Below are positions 42,879 to 51,052 of a stretch of 52,612 nucleotides of DNA, piece after piece. The translations under genes and the position numbers were made by a program. Origin of the DNA: an uncultured bacterium (GTDB lineage: Bacteria > Bacteroidota > Bacteroidia > Chitinophagales > Chitinophagaceae); the NCBI GenBank assembly GCA_903834825.1, contig CAILKQ010000057.1, positions 1 through 52,612 on the forward strand, in the 5' to 3' direction. Numbering within the stretch: the first letter of the stretch is position 1; each line of letters begins with the position of its first letter. The notes under the pieces are model-generated. The model saw only the letters and a list, made by a program, of their open reading frames with translations, ran no database searches and was not told where the DNA came from.

Positions 42879-44401
42879 TGATGCAAAAACAAATCCGCGC
42901 TGCACTGATCTCCGTTTTCTACAAGGATGGCCTCGAGCCACTGGTCAGGCTCCTGAGTGAAAATGGCGTCGCCATTTATTCCACGGGTGGAACACAACAG
43001 TATATTGAACAACTGGGCCTGGAATGCATCCCGGTTGAATCTGTAACCGACTATCCATCTATTCTTGGAGGAAGGGTCAAGACATTGCATCCCAAGATTT
43101 TTGGTGGTATCCTTGGAAGAAGGGCTGTAGAACAAGACTTGGCTGAAATGAAAGAATATGCCATTCCTCAAATTGACCTGGTCATTGTTGACCTCTATCC
43201 TTTCGAAGAAACAGTAGCCAACACGACAGAGGAAAAACTCATCATTGAGAAAATAGATATCGGTGGGCCTTCGATGATCAGGGCTGCCGCCAAAAACTTT
43301 AGCGACCTGGTGGTTATTGCATCAAAGTCAGACTATGCCCCATTGGTAGAAATCCTCAGGGAACAACAATGCACAACAACCCTGGCACAAAGAAGAAATT
43401 TTGCAGCCAAAGCCTTTGATATTGTTGGGAATTATGATGTGGCTATTTCACATTATTTTACAGCAAACAATTCCAGCCAGTTCCTGCATTCTTCTGGAAA
43501 CCCACAGATCATGCGGTATGGTGAGAACCCTCACCAGCAAGGCATTTTCTTCGGCAAACTCAATGAATTGTTTGACCAGTTGCATGGCAAAGAACTGTCC
43601 TACAACAACCTGGTGGATGTTGAAGCAGCAGTACAATTGATTGCTGAATTCCAAGGAGAAACCGAATCTACTTTTGCCATCATCAAGCATACCAATGTAT
43701 GTGGAATTGCGACACGGGAGAATGCAGCAGAGGCATGGAAATATGCCTTGCAAGGAGATCCGGAAAGCGCTTTTGGCGGTGTGCTTGTTTGCAACAGCAC
43801 CATCGACATGTCAACAGCAGCACAAATCAATGAGATCTTTTTTGAAGTACTGATTGCCCCTGCATTTGATGCAGATGCACTGGAAGTGTTGACCACAAAA
43901 AAGAACAGGATCCTGCTCATCCAGAAAAAAGACCACCCTGCAACCACACAATTCAAATCGGTCTTGAATGGTGTATTGGTGCAAGACCAGGACAAAGGAA
44001 ATTTCGAAAAATGGGAAGAGTCCGGCGCAAAGGCATCCACTGAAGAAGAAAAGAAAGACCTTATTTTTGCCAACAAGGTATGCAAGCACTTGAAATCAAA
44101 TGCGATTGCTATCGCAAAAAACAAACAGTTGATTGGAAAAGGTTGTGGACAGACTTCCCGCATTGATTCCCTCAGGCATGCCATTGAAAAAGCCAAGCAA
44201 TTCAATTTTGATTTGAAGGGTGCTGTATTGGCCAGTGACGCCTTCTTTCCTTTTGATGATTGTGTAAAGATGAGCCATGCAGAAGGAATCGAGGCCTTTA
44301 TCCAACCTGGCGGTTCTATCCGGGACAAAGACTCCATAGCATACTGCCAAGAAAGCGGACTGGTTATGGTGATGACAGGACTCAGACATTTCAGGCACTG
44401 A
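42878..44401 (+). CDS. purH: Bifunctional AICAR transformylase / IMP cyclohydrolase
   Basis: Performs the last two steps of IMP synthesis: formylation of AICAR with 10-formyl-THF and ring closure to IMP. The 507 residues contain the IMP cyclohydrolase domain at about 1-190 (YSTGGTQQYIE; GGRVKTLHPKIFGGIL; KIDIGGPSMIRAAAKN) and the transformylase domain at about 200-507 (RYGENPHQQGIFF with the K/H catalytic region; IIKHTNVCGIA; ASDAFFPFDD). Both activities look intact. ATG codons at 42878 and 42881 are both possible; 42878 overlaps the comEC stop. The stop overlaps the next start as TGATG. Confidence 0.97.
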   Translation: MMQKQIRAALISVFYKDGLEPLVRLLSENGVAIYSTGGTQQYIEQLGLECIPVESVTDYPSILGGRVKTLHPKIFGGILGRRAVEQDLAEMKEYAIPQIDLVIVDLYPFEETVANTTEEKLIIEKIDIGGPSMIRAAAKNFSDLVVIASKSDYAPLVEILREQQCTTTLAQRRNFAAKAFDIVGNYDVAISHYFTANNSSQFLHSSGNPQIMRYGENPHQQGIFFGKLNELFDQLHGKELSYNNLVDVEAAVQLIAEFQGETESTFAIIKHTNVCGIATRENAAEAWKYALQGDPESAFGGVLVCNSTIDMSTAAQINEIFFEVLIAPAFDADALEVLTTKKNRILLIQKKDHPATTQFKSVLNGVLVQDQDKGNFEKWEESGAKASTEEEKKDLIFANKVCKHLKSNAIAIAKNKQLIGKGCGQTSRIDSLRHAIEKAKQFNFDLKGAVLASDAFFPFDDCVKMSHAEGIEAFIQPGGSIRDKDSIAYCQESGLVMVMTGLRHFRH

Positions 44402-45318
44402 TGCAGGGCCAGACACGCATCAACAAATCAGAAAAATCCAAAGCACTTTTTGCAGTGGGTGTTGTTTCTATTCTATGGGGCACCACCTGGCTTGCCTCTA
44501 AAATTGGGGTGGAATACATTCCACCATTGCAGCTTTCCGGTTTGAGGCACTTCATTGGGGGAGGCTTGTATGTGGTTTACTTCACGTTTTTCAGGAAAAT
44601 GTTTCCCCAAAAACACCAGCTTTGGCAAATCTTTTGGATGTCGATCCTGATGTTTGTGATCAGCAATGCGTTCAGTGTACTGTCTGTAAAATACATGCCC
44701 AGCGGAATAGGCTCAGTTGTTGGCGCCATCATGCCCATCTGGGTTGTATTGTTTACCGGACTGGTTTTCAATAAGGTCAAATTCAAGCGCAAAACCATTG
44801 TTGGCATTGCCATGGGTTTTGCAGGAGTGGTCATCACCTTTTTTGACTTCATTGAACATATCATGTACACCGATTTCTCTTTGGGCATCCTGTTTGGTGT
44901 GATTGCGAGCATTGCCTGGGCACTTTCCTCCTTGTTAACGGCCAAGCATGCGAAAGACATGGATCCCTATTTTTCGCTGGGATGGCAGATGTTTGTCAGC
45001 GGATGCTTGCTTTCTGTCTTCTCCTTGATTACCGGGGAATTCGTTCCTCTTACGCAAATCCCTATAAATGCATGGTTGTCTATAGGGTATCTGGTATTGA
45101 TTGGCTCTGTAATTGCATTTGGAGCATATGTATACGCACTGAAACGTTTGCCCACGTCACTGGTGTCTGTACACGCTTATATCAATCCCATTGTTGCCAT
45201 TATCCTTGGTAATATCTTGATGCAAGAAAAATTAACCGCCTTTATTGTTGGCGGCACAATGATTACCCTCTGGGGGGTTTACCTGGTCAACAATAGTTTT
45301 AAGAAGCCAAAGGCTTAG
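44401..45318 (+). CDS. EamA family (DMT) transporter
   Basis: Drug/metabolite transporter of 305 residues with ten predicted membrane helices in two EamA repeats (about 15-140 and 160-295). GTTWLASKIGVEYIPPLQLSGLRH matches the first repeat as SILWGTTWLASKIG, and the second ends in the LPTSLVSVHAYINPIVAIILG segment typical of the family. The substrate cannot be read from sequence; related proteins export amino acids or nucleobases, which would fit its coupling to purH, but that is conjecture. The ATG overlaps the purH stop. Its end overlaps the convergent lutB-like stop by 20 bp. Confidence 0.93.
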   Translation: MQGQTRINKSEKSKALFAVGVVSILWGTTWLASKIGVEYIPPLQLSGLRHFIGGGLYVVYFTFFRKMFPQKHQLWQIFWMSILMFVISNAFSVLSVKYMPSGIGSVVGAIMPIWVVLFTGLVFNKVKFKRKTIVGIAMGFAGVVITFFDFIEHIMYTDFSLGILFGVIASIAWALSSLLTAKHAKDMDPYFSLGWQMFVSGCLLSVFSLITGEFVPLTQIPINAWLSIGYLVLIGSVIAFGAYVYALKRLPTSLVSVHAYINPIVAIILGNILMQEKLTAFIVGGTMITLWGVYLVNNSFKKPKA

Positions 45319-46693
45319 GATTTTCTTGCTTTTCGCTCCACAATTCATTAAAGGTTTTGGCAGGAAAATCAAGGCCTGCCCGTTGTCCGGTCCATCCCTT
45401 GAATAATTTATTGATCATCCAATTCTTGATCTTGCTGTTGCCAAGGTTCATCATTTTCCGGTGAAGCATGCCCTGCTGCCAGGCTGCCCAAGCAATCTTC
45501 TCCACCATGTTTCCCTGCCCTGAACGGACAGCCTCTCTCCTGTTGTACAACAGGAGTTCATGCAGGTTGATCTTTACCGCGCATACTTCCGTACAATTTC
45601 CACAAAGGGAAGATGCTTGGCTCAGGTGTTTCCACTCCCCAAGGTCTTTGAGATTGGGCGTAATCACACTGCCAATGGGCCCACTGTAGGTTGTTCCATA
45701 GCTATGCCCTCCGATATTTTTATACACAGGACAAGCGTTCAGGCAAGCGCCGCAACGGATACAATAAAGGCTTTCCCTTGAAACGGGATCCTTGAGGATA
45801 TTGGTTCTTCCATTGTCCAGCAGGATGACATACATTTCATCTGGACCATCCATTTCTGTTGATTGACGCGGACCACTGATGATGGAATTGTATACCGTAA
45901 CTTGTTGACCCGTTCCATAGGTAGAAAGCAAAGGCCAGAAAAGGGCAAGATCCTGCAAGGAAGGAATCACTTTTTCTATCCCGGTGATGACAATATGTGT
46001 CTTGGGCCAGGATGCACTCAACCTTGCATTGCCTTCGTTCTCTGTTACTGCAATACTGCCTGTTTCCGGAATGATGAAGTTGGCGCCTGTTACACCTATC
46101 TCAGCCTCGGCATATTTTTTCCTGAGTTTTTCCCTTGCAACAAGGGTGAGCTCTTCTGGCGTAAGATCAAGCGGTGTATTGAGGTGCTCATGGAAAACAC
46201 GTGCGACATCTTCTTTGCTCTTGTGCATCGCAGGGGTAACAATATGATAAGGTGGCTCGTTGTCCAGCTGCTGGATGTATTCGCCCAGATCGGATTCAAT
46301 GCTGTCGATGCCATTTTTTTCAAGGAAATCATTGAGGTGAATTTCTTCAGTAACCATGCTCTTGCCCTTGACAAGCGTCTTGCAATTCTTTTCCCGGCAA
46401 ATCCTGAGGATGGCTTCATGGGCTTGTTCTATCGTTTCTGCCCATATTACCTTGCCGCCATTTCTGAGAAAATTGATTTCAAATTTTTCCAATTGAACAT
46501 CCAAGCTTTCAAGTGCTTTCCATTTGGCATGCTTGGCTTTTCCCCGCGCAAAATTGATGTCTGAAAATTGTTTTTTTCCCAGTGGTACAACTGCATTGTA
46601 CTTTCCGATATTGTGGTTGATGGTTTTGCGATGGGATAAATCCGCTGCTTTTACAATACTTTTCTCCTTAAAAACCGAAGCTGGATTTGACAT
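45299..46693 (-). CDS. lutB: LutB/YkgF-like iron-sulfur protein
   Basis: Homologue of LutB, the iron-sulfur subunit of the LutABC L-lactate oxidation complex. The 464 residues have an N-terminal LUD-type domain (about 60-290; KSMVTEEIHLNDFLEKNGID and GANFIIPETGSIAVTENEGNAR split as VTGANFIIPETG) followed by two [4Fe-4S] motifs, CIRCGACLNACP at 311-322 and CGNCTEVC at 364-371, then a helical C-terminal part. LutA and an adjacent LutC are missing; the only LutC-like gene in the window is in the ftsH operon. It follows the DUF3109 gene by seven bases and is co-transcribed with it. Name used with that reservation. Confidence 0.87.
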   Translation of the reverse strand: MSNPASVFKEKSIVKAADLSHRKTINHNIGKYNAVVPLGKKQFSDINFARGKAKHAKWKALESLDVQLEKFEINFLRNGGKVIWAETIEQAHEAILRICREKNCKTLVKGKSMVTEEIHLNDFLEKNGIDSIESDLGEYIQQLDNEPPYHIVTPAMHKSKEDVARVFHEHLNTPLDLTPEELTLVAREKLRKKYAEAEIGVTGANFIIPETGSIAVTENEGNARLSASWPKTHIVITGIEKVIPSLQDLALFWPLLSTYGTGQQVTVYNSIISGPRQSTEMDGPDEMYVILLDNGRTNILKDPVSRESLYCIRCGACLNACPVYKNIGGHSYGTTYSGPIGSVITPNLKDLGEWKHLSQASSLCGNCTEVCAVKINLHELLLYNRREAVRSGQGNMVEKIAWAAWQQGMLHRKMMNLGNSKIKNWMINKLFKGWTGQRAGLDFPAKTFNELWSEKQENPKPLAS

Positions 46694-46700
46694 GGGTTAA

Positions 46701-47300
46701 TTATTTATTCAGCTTTTTATCACCATTGAAATATTCCTTTGCCACCTGATCAAGTGCATCATAAAATCCTTCTCCGTATAATCTTGTAATGGGTTCTTTC
46801 AGAAATTTATACACCGGCACTTTTAATGCTGCACCCAAGCTGCAAGCCGGGCTGCACATGTCTTCACGGGGTTCGTAGTTGAGCATTTCATGGTTGGTGT
46901 ATCGGCTCTTGCTTTTCTTGATGGGATAAAGATGGCAAGAGATGGGCTTTTTCCACTTGATCTGGCCCTTGTTGTAAGCCTCTTCAAATACACATTTTAT
47001 GATCCCTTGCTGATCGCGCACTCCGTAGGTACACATTTTGTTTTCGACGGTAGGCGTAACCCAACCAAACTCACGATCGTAGCGGTATAGTCCATTTTTT
47101 TCCACTTCTTTGATGCCGTCCTTGGACATCAGTGGCTTGACAATTTCATAGCTCTTGTTCACTTCATCAAGCTCCTGGTCTGTCAGTGGGGCGCCTGCAT
47201 CACCATCCTCACAACATCCGCCTTTGCATTTGCTGAGGTTGCAAACAAACTGCGCTTCTACGATATCATCGCTAACCAGAATATCATCAATAACAATCAA
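46701..47300 (-). CDS. DUF3109 family cysteine-rich protein
   Basis: Protein of about 199 residues of the DUF3109 family, function unknown. It has at least ten cysteines in a pattern suited to a metal cluster: CNLSKCKGGCCEDGDAGAPL near the N terminus, then MCTYG, KCVFEEA, ISCHLYPI and MCSPACSLG. The first block plus PLTDQELDEV resembles the YkgJ zinc/iron-chelating motif. The longest frame starts at a TTG (47318) that lies inside a TATTTTTG promoter element, so I place the start at the next in-frame TTG, 47300, giving MIVIDDILVSDD, which agrees with relatives. It leads a two-gene unit with lutB. Confidence 0.82.
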   Translation of the reverse strand: MIVIDDILVSDDIVEAQFVCNLSKCKGGCCEDGDAGAPLTDQELDEVNKSYEIVKPLMSKDGIKEVEKNGLYRYDREFGWVTPTVENKMCTYGVRDQQGIIKCVFEEAYNKGQIKWKKPISCHLYPIKKSKSRYTNHEMLNYEPREDMCSPACSLGAALKVPVYKFLKEPITRLYGEGFYDALDQVAKEYFNGDKKLNK

Positions 47301-47315
47301 AGTAGAGTATTTATG

Positions 47316-47323
47316 CAAAAATA
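47316..47323 (-). promoter_or_regulatory. -7 promoter element TATTTTTG for the DUF3109-lutB unit
   Basis: Exact TAnnTTTG match. It overlaps the first possible TTG codon of DUF3109 at 47318 and lies 15 bases before the preferred TTG start at 47300. No TTG is seen at -33. Confidence 0.5.
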
Positions 47324-47364
47324 AGGGTTAATCCGTCGTCCCGAAAAGCATGTTTTGCACACCA

Positions 47365-48102
47365 TCAAAGGCTCATCATCTCCTTGAACCTTACAGCCTG
47401 GCGCCTGGACACTTCAATCTTTTCTCCGCCCTTTATTTCAAGCAACAAACCTCCATTGAAAAACGGCTCCACCCTTTCAATCATGCGGAGGTTTACGATA
47501 TGCTTGCGGTTGGCCCTGAAAAATGTTCTTGGGTCAAGCCTTTCTTCCAGGGAATTCAGTGATTTCAGGATCAAAGGCTTGTTCGGGCCAAAAAACACCC
47601 TGGCATAATTGCCAACTGATTCAAACAACCTGATTTCTGCCAGTTTCACAAACCAGCATTTTTCACCGTCTTTGACAAATACCTGGTCCGATTCTGAAAG
47701 GGATACCCTGATTTCAGATCGGTTTTCTGAAAACAACATCTCCTTTTCATCGATGGCCAAAAACTTTTGAACAGCATCTGAAAGGCGTTTGGGGTCGATG
47801 GGTTTCAAGAGATAATCCAGTGCATTGACTTCAAATGCACGGATGGCATATTCGTCATAAGCGGTGGTAAAGATAACGGCTGGCAGCCTCTCCAATTCCT
47901 GCAAAAGATCAAATCCAGTTTTCACTGGCATTTGAACATCCAACAAGATAAGGTCAGGCGTCAATTCATTGATCAGGTTGAGGCCCTCGTCAGCATTGGC
48001 CGCTTCTCCTATAACCTCTATTTCAGGATGAAGGGCAAGCATTTTCTTCAATTCATTTCTTGCAAGTCTCTCATCGTCAATGATGATGGCGTTTTTTTTC
48101 AT
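47365..48102 (-). CDS. LytTR family response regulator
   Basis: Response regulator of 245 residues. The receiver domain (about 1-120) has the acidic pair D9/D10, the phosphorylated D55 in LILLDVQMP and the conserved lysine in LLKPID near 102. The C-terminal LytTR DNA-binding domain (about 140-243) has FVKLAEIRLFESVGNYARVFF and FFRANRKHIVNL split as FRANRKHIVNL, the family's core. It is encoded ten bases after the kinase gene and is its cognate partner. LytTR proteins bind short direct or inverted repeats, so the inverted repeat upstream of the kinase gene (49203-49246) is a candidate site. Confidence 0.94.
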   Translation of the reverse strand: MKKNAIIIDDERLARNELKKMLALHPEIEVIGEAANADEGLNLINELTPDLILLDVQMPVKTGFDLLQELERLPAVIFTTAYDEYAIRAFEVNALDYLLKPIDPKRLSDAVQKFLAIDEKEMLFSENRSEIRVSLSESDQVFVKDGEKCWFVKLAEIRLFESVGNYARVFFGPNKPLILKSLNSLEERLDPRTFFRANRKHIVNLRMIERVEPFFNGGLLLEIKGGEKIEVSRRQAVRFKEMMSL

Positions 48103-48112
48103 ACAGTTCCTA

Positions 48113-49162
48113 TTAAGAAAGTGGAATAATCACTTTTGCCTCAACCATGTCTTTGTTCAGCTGTTCAATTGAAAAACTGGCAGCATCACCGAAAATCAAC
48201 AGCAGCCTGTTGGATGTGCTTTGCAGGCCAAATCCCTCATGATCCGGCTGGATGTCCAACAACCCAGTATTGATGACCGACAATACAAGTTGTCCATTTG
48301 TTTCACTGGCCAAGATGGAAATCTCCCCCTTGTGCATTGTTTTTCCAATGCCATGTTTGATGGCATTCTCAACAAGGGTCTGCAGCATCATCGGGGGAAC
48401 CTGATGATCCAAGGTATCGTCATCGATGCCATATTGCACATTGAGTCTGTCTTCAAACCTGATCAACTCCAACGCAAGATAATCCTTCACAATATTCAGC
48501 TCTCTCTCCAGTGTGATGGTTTCATGTTGATCGGAAGACATGCTGGAGCGAAGAATATTGCTCAATCCCGTAACCGCTTCGCGGGCCCTGCTGGGATCTT
48601 CATCAATCAAGGCCCGGATGCTGTTCATCGCATTGAAAATAAAATGCGGATTGATATGGGATTTGATGGTCTTGAGCTCGAGAGACTTTACCAAGGCCTC
48701 CAACTTCAGGTTGTCCAGTTGGTTTTTTCTTGACTCTGCCACATAATGGTAGATGAAATAAATACAGTTCCAAATAAAAAGATAAATGAAAGAAGAGAAA
48801 ACATTGCTGCTGATTTTTTGGGAAATGGTCCATTTGGCCTCTTCCTTGTATTCGAACCCTGCAAACATGCTCAAATAGGTTTCCCCTATACCCACTGCCG
48901 TTGCAAATACAATTGAAACCAAGATAAATCCCATCAACTGGTAATTAATGTTGCGCTGCATCAGCTTCAGCCATTTGATGGTCATCCGCATGAAATGTGA
49001 CATCAGCAGGCCAATGGCGACATATACACCCAAGCGACCGATGAACTGGGCATCAAAAAGCTTGTAGGTAAAGGCGAAGAAAATATTGATGCCTGCAAAC
49101 ATCAACCAGCCCAAGAATTGGAAAAGCCAGTATTTTGATATGTTCCGGAGGTATAGATCCAT
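48113..49162 (-). CDS. LytS/YpdA-type sensor histidine kinase
   Basis: Membrane sensor kinase of 349 residues. Four membrane helices are predicted at about 12-32, 42-60, 75-97 and 118-140, with almost no extracytoplasmic domain, so it probably senses within the membrane. The His_kinase domain has the phospho-acceptor H173 in INPHFIFNAMNSIRALI and an ATP-binding region with LVENAIKHGIGK near 270 and a short GFGLQSTSNRLLLIFG block. The ATG at 49162 is preferred; the frame's first start at 49171 is a TTG inside the TAGCTTTG element. The response-regulator gene follows after ten bases. The T9SS lamin-tail gene is divergent. Confidence 0.93.
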   Translation of the reverse strand: MDLYLRNISKYWLFQFLGWLMFAGINIFFAFTYKLFDAQFIGRLGVYVAIGLLMSHFMRMTIKWLKLMQRNINYQLMGFILVSIVFATAVGIGETYLSMFAGFEYKEEAKWTISQKISSNVFSSFIYLFIWNCIYFIYHYVAESRKNQLDNLKLEALVKSLELKTIKSHINPHFIFNAMNSIRALIDEDPSRAREAVTGLSNILRSSMSSDQHETITLERELNIVKDYLALELIRFEDRLNVQYGIDDDTLDHQVPPMMLQTLVENAIKHGIGKTMHKGEISILASETNGQLVLSVINTGLLDIQPDHEGFGLQSTSNRLLLIFGDAASFSIEQLNKDMVEAKVIIPLS

Positions 49163-49168
49163 GCATTT

Positions 49169-49176
49169 CAAAGCTA
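49169..49176 (-). promoter_or_regulatory. -7 promoter element TAGCTTTG for the LytS-LytTR operon
   Basis: Exact TAnnTTTG match that ends six bases before the ATG at 49162 and overlaps the false TTG start at 49171. The predicted transcript would be nearly leaderless. The inverted repeat at 49203-49246 begins 27 bases further upstream. Confidence 0.5.
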
Positions 49177-49202
49177 TACAATTGAAGAAGAAGGGAAAAA
49201 TG

Positions 49203-49246
49203 GTTTTTTACAGGAGGCTTTTCAGGCCGGTTGACTGGTAAAAAAC
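49203..49246. repeat. Inverted repeat GTTTTTTAC ... GTAAAAAAC in the kinase/T9SS divergent spacer
   Basis: Two perfectly complementary 9-base arms (49203-49211 and 49238-49246) are separated by 26 bases, about 3.3 helical turns from centre to centre. They sit between the divergent LytS-type kinase gene and the lamin-tail T9SS gene, upstream of the kinase -7 element. Paired short sites on one DNA face suit a LytTR-type dimer. A hairpin is the alternative. Function is inferred only. Confidence 0.45.
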
Positions 49247-49314
49247 AACAAAGACGGGCCTTAACATAATTTTTTCATAAAAACAGCGTTATGGGCTATG
49301 TAAATCCTATCCCA

Positions 49315-50862
49315 ATGAAACCCCCTATAATAAGGCTACCTTTTTTGGTATCCATCACTTTAGCCTGCCTACTACTGCCAGCAGCTTCCAATGCACAGGG
49401 AAGATTGGTCATCAACGAATTCATGGCATGGCCGGCCAACACCTGTCCAACAAGTTCCGAATTTATAGAATTGAAAAATATGGGGCCCGGCCCAATGGAT
49501 ATTGGATGTTATGTCATCACTGATGGTGATTTTGCCATCACCATCCCTGCCAATACCATCCTCGGACCCGGAGAATTTTTTGTACTGGGTGGTCAGAACG
49601 TTATCAATGCCCCCTGCGCCAACCTCACCACGAATGTAACCGTAAACCTCAACTGGAGCACCTGTGGTTGCACCAGCGGTACCATACCAACTACCGGCGA
49701 AGGGTTATTGACTGATGGAGGATCAGCAAGTGAACAGCTTGTATTGTTCAACCCTACAGGCAGCATCATTGATGCTGTAGTCAGAAAAATTTCAGCATTA
49801 GAAACCTCTGGTTTGATTACAACCAAAAGCATGGGGTCATGCACCAGTTTCACTTTTGATCTTGATGACCTCAGCATCATCTACGAAGAAATTGGAGAAT
49901 CCCAGGGAAGAGGAAACAGCTTTGCCAGAAAAATAGATGGCGACTGTGTATGGGTAAAGGAAACCCAGCAAAATGGAGGCGCCACCAACAACACTGCCAG
50001 TGAAGCGGCAACCCTCACCATGACTGAGACCTATTCCATCAACGAAAACTGCAATGGTGGATATGCCACCTTTACCGTAACCAATACCAGCCCTACCCCC
50101 GCTTCCTTTTTTACCTTTACTTACATCCTGGGGTATGACAACAATGGGGATGGTATTTTTGGGACCGGAGATCTTTATACAAATGGAACGGATGAAACAG
50201 CCCCATCTGTTCAATTGACAGGGCTTGGTCTTGGTTCTTACAACATAGTGCTGGAACCTGCAACAGGTTGCAACCAGAAATTCTTTACGTTCACCATTGG
50301 GCCTTGCGCTACCATGCCCATCAAACTCAAGCAGTTTACAGGTTCCAATGTTGGAAAAATGAACAGGTTCAACATCGACATTGAAACGGATGCAGACATG
50401 ATAATGCTTGCTTTAGAATCCAGCCTTGATGGCAAAAAATTCTACAAGGTCGCTGACATCCCATTTGCCGATCGCATGGGCTTACAAAATATTGTCTTCA
50501 CCAGCGAAGCTGGGTCAGCAAGCTATTTCAGGCTGGCCATGACAGATGACAACAACAAGACAAGCTATTCCAGGGTTATTAACCTCGTTAGGTCTTCCAG
50601 CAATAACCAATTGGTCAGCATCGCCCCTAATCCATTCACTGATTTTCTTGGTCTGAGCCAGTATGCCACAAATGAGGATGTTTTATTGATCAACATCATG
50701 TCGCCTGCAGGCCAGGTATTGCTGGCAGATCAATATAGGTTGAAAGTTGGGCAAAACAACATCCGGTTGTTGACCAGCAAACTTGCAAAAGGCCTTTACC
50801 TGGTGTCCCTTAAAAAAACAAGCACGGGTGAAACCCAGGTTGCCAGAGTACTCAAAAATTGA
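49315..50862 (+). CDS. Lamin-tail domain protein with T9SS type A sorting domain
   Basis: Secreted or surface protein of 515 residues. It has a signal peptide (about 1-28, ending AASNAQG), a lamin-tail (LTD) domain at about 30-195 (LVINEFMAWPAN, then SSEFIELKNMG and GDFAITIPANTILGPGEFFVLGG split as GPGEFFVLGG), a cysteine-containing middle section, an Ig-like region near 340-430, and a C-terminal T9SS sorting domain at about 440-515 (IAPNPFTDFLGL to VARVLKN). Bacterial LTD proteins are often surface-bound or linked with exported nucleases, but no nuclease motif is seen here. An upstream in-frame ATG at 49291 is possible; 49315 gives a better signal peptide. A terminator follows. Confidence 0.87.
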   Translation: MKPPIIRLPFLVSITLACLLLPAASNAQGRLVINEFMAWPANTCPTSSEFIELKNMGPGPMDIGCYVITDGDFAITIPANTILGPGEFFVLGGQNVINAPCANLTTNVTVNLNWSTCGCTSGTIPTTGEGLLTDGGSASEQLVLFNPTGSIIDAVVRKISALETSGLITTKSMGSCTSFTFDLDDLSIIYEEIGESQGRGNSFARKIDGDCVWVKETQQNGGATNNTASEAATLTMTETYSINENCNGGYATFTVTNTSPTPASFFTFTYILGYDNNGDGIFGTGDLYTNGTDETAPSVQLTGLGLGSYNIVLEPATGCNQKFFTFTIGPCATMPIKLKQFTGSNVGKMNRFNIDIETDADMIMLALESSLDGKKFYKVADIPFADRMGLQNIVFTSEAGSASYFRLAMTDDNNKTSYSRVINLVRSSSNNQLVSIAPNPFTDFLGLSQYATNEDVLLINIMSPAGQVLLADQYRLKVGQNNIRLLTSKLAKGLYLVSLKKTSTGETQVARVLKN

Positions 50863-50883
50863 TCCGTACCCCATAAAGAAAAG

Positions 50884-50908
50884 AAGGCCTCACCATGAGG
50901 TCTTTTTT
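50884..50908 (+). terminator. Rho-independent terminator after the lamin-tail gene
   Basis: AAGGCCTCA and TGAGGTCTT form a 9-bp stem (one G-U pair) with a 3-base loop CCA, followed by a T run. It begins 22 bases after the stop codon at 50862. Confidence 0.85.
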
Positions 50909-50938
50909 GTTGTATACTTCTGCCCGTCCAATGATACG

Positions 50939-50973
50939 TTGACACAAAAGTTGGCTGATTATGACTAACTTTA
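50939..50973 (+). promoter_or_regulatory. Possible dxs promoter (TTG ... TAACTTTA)
   Basis: A TTG at 50939-50941 and TAACTTTA at 50966-50973 (seven of eight matches to TAnnTTTG) are 24 bases apart, one longer than the usual range. It lies between the terminator and dxs, with a leader of about 75 bases in which I see no structure. Confidence 0.3.
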
Positions 50974-51052
50974 TGATAGCCAATGAGCAAGATGCCGCGA
51001 ACAAATGCCAGCGGACCTTGTTTAAAGCGTACAGATTCAAATTGGATTCAAT

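Noticed and set aside
45863-46564. A 233-codon plus-strand frame opposite lutB
   Set aside because: The reverse strand encodes the iron-sulfur protein with complete cysteine motifs; the opposite frame is Cys/Phe-rich and without domain features.
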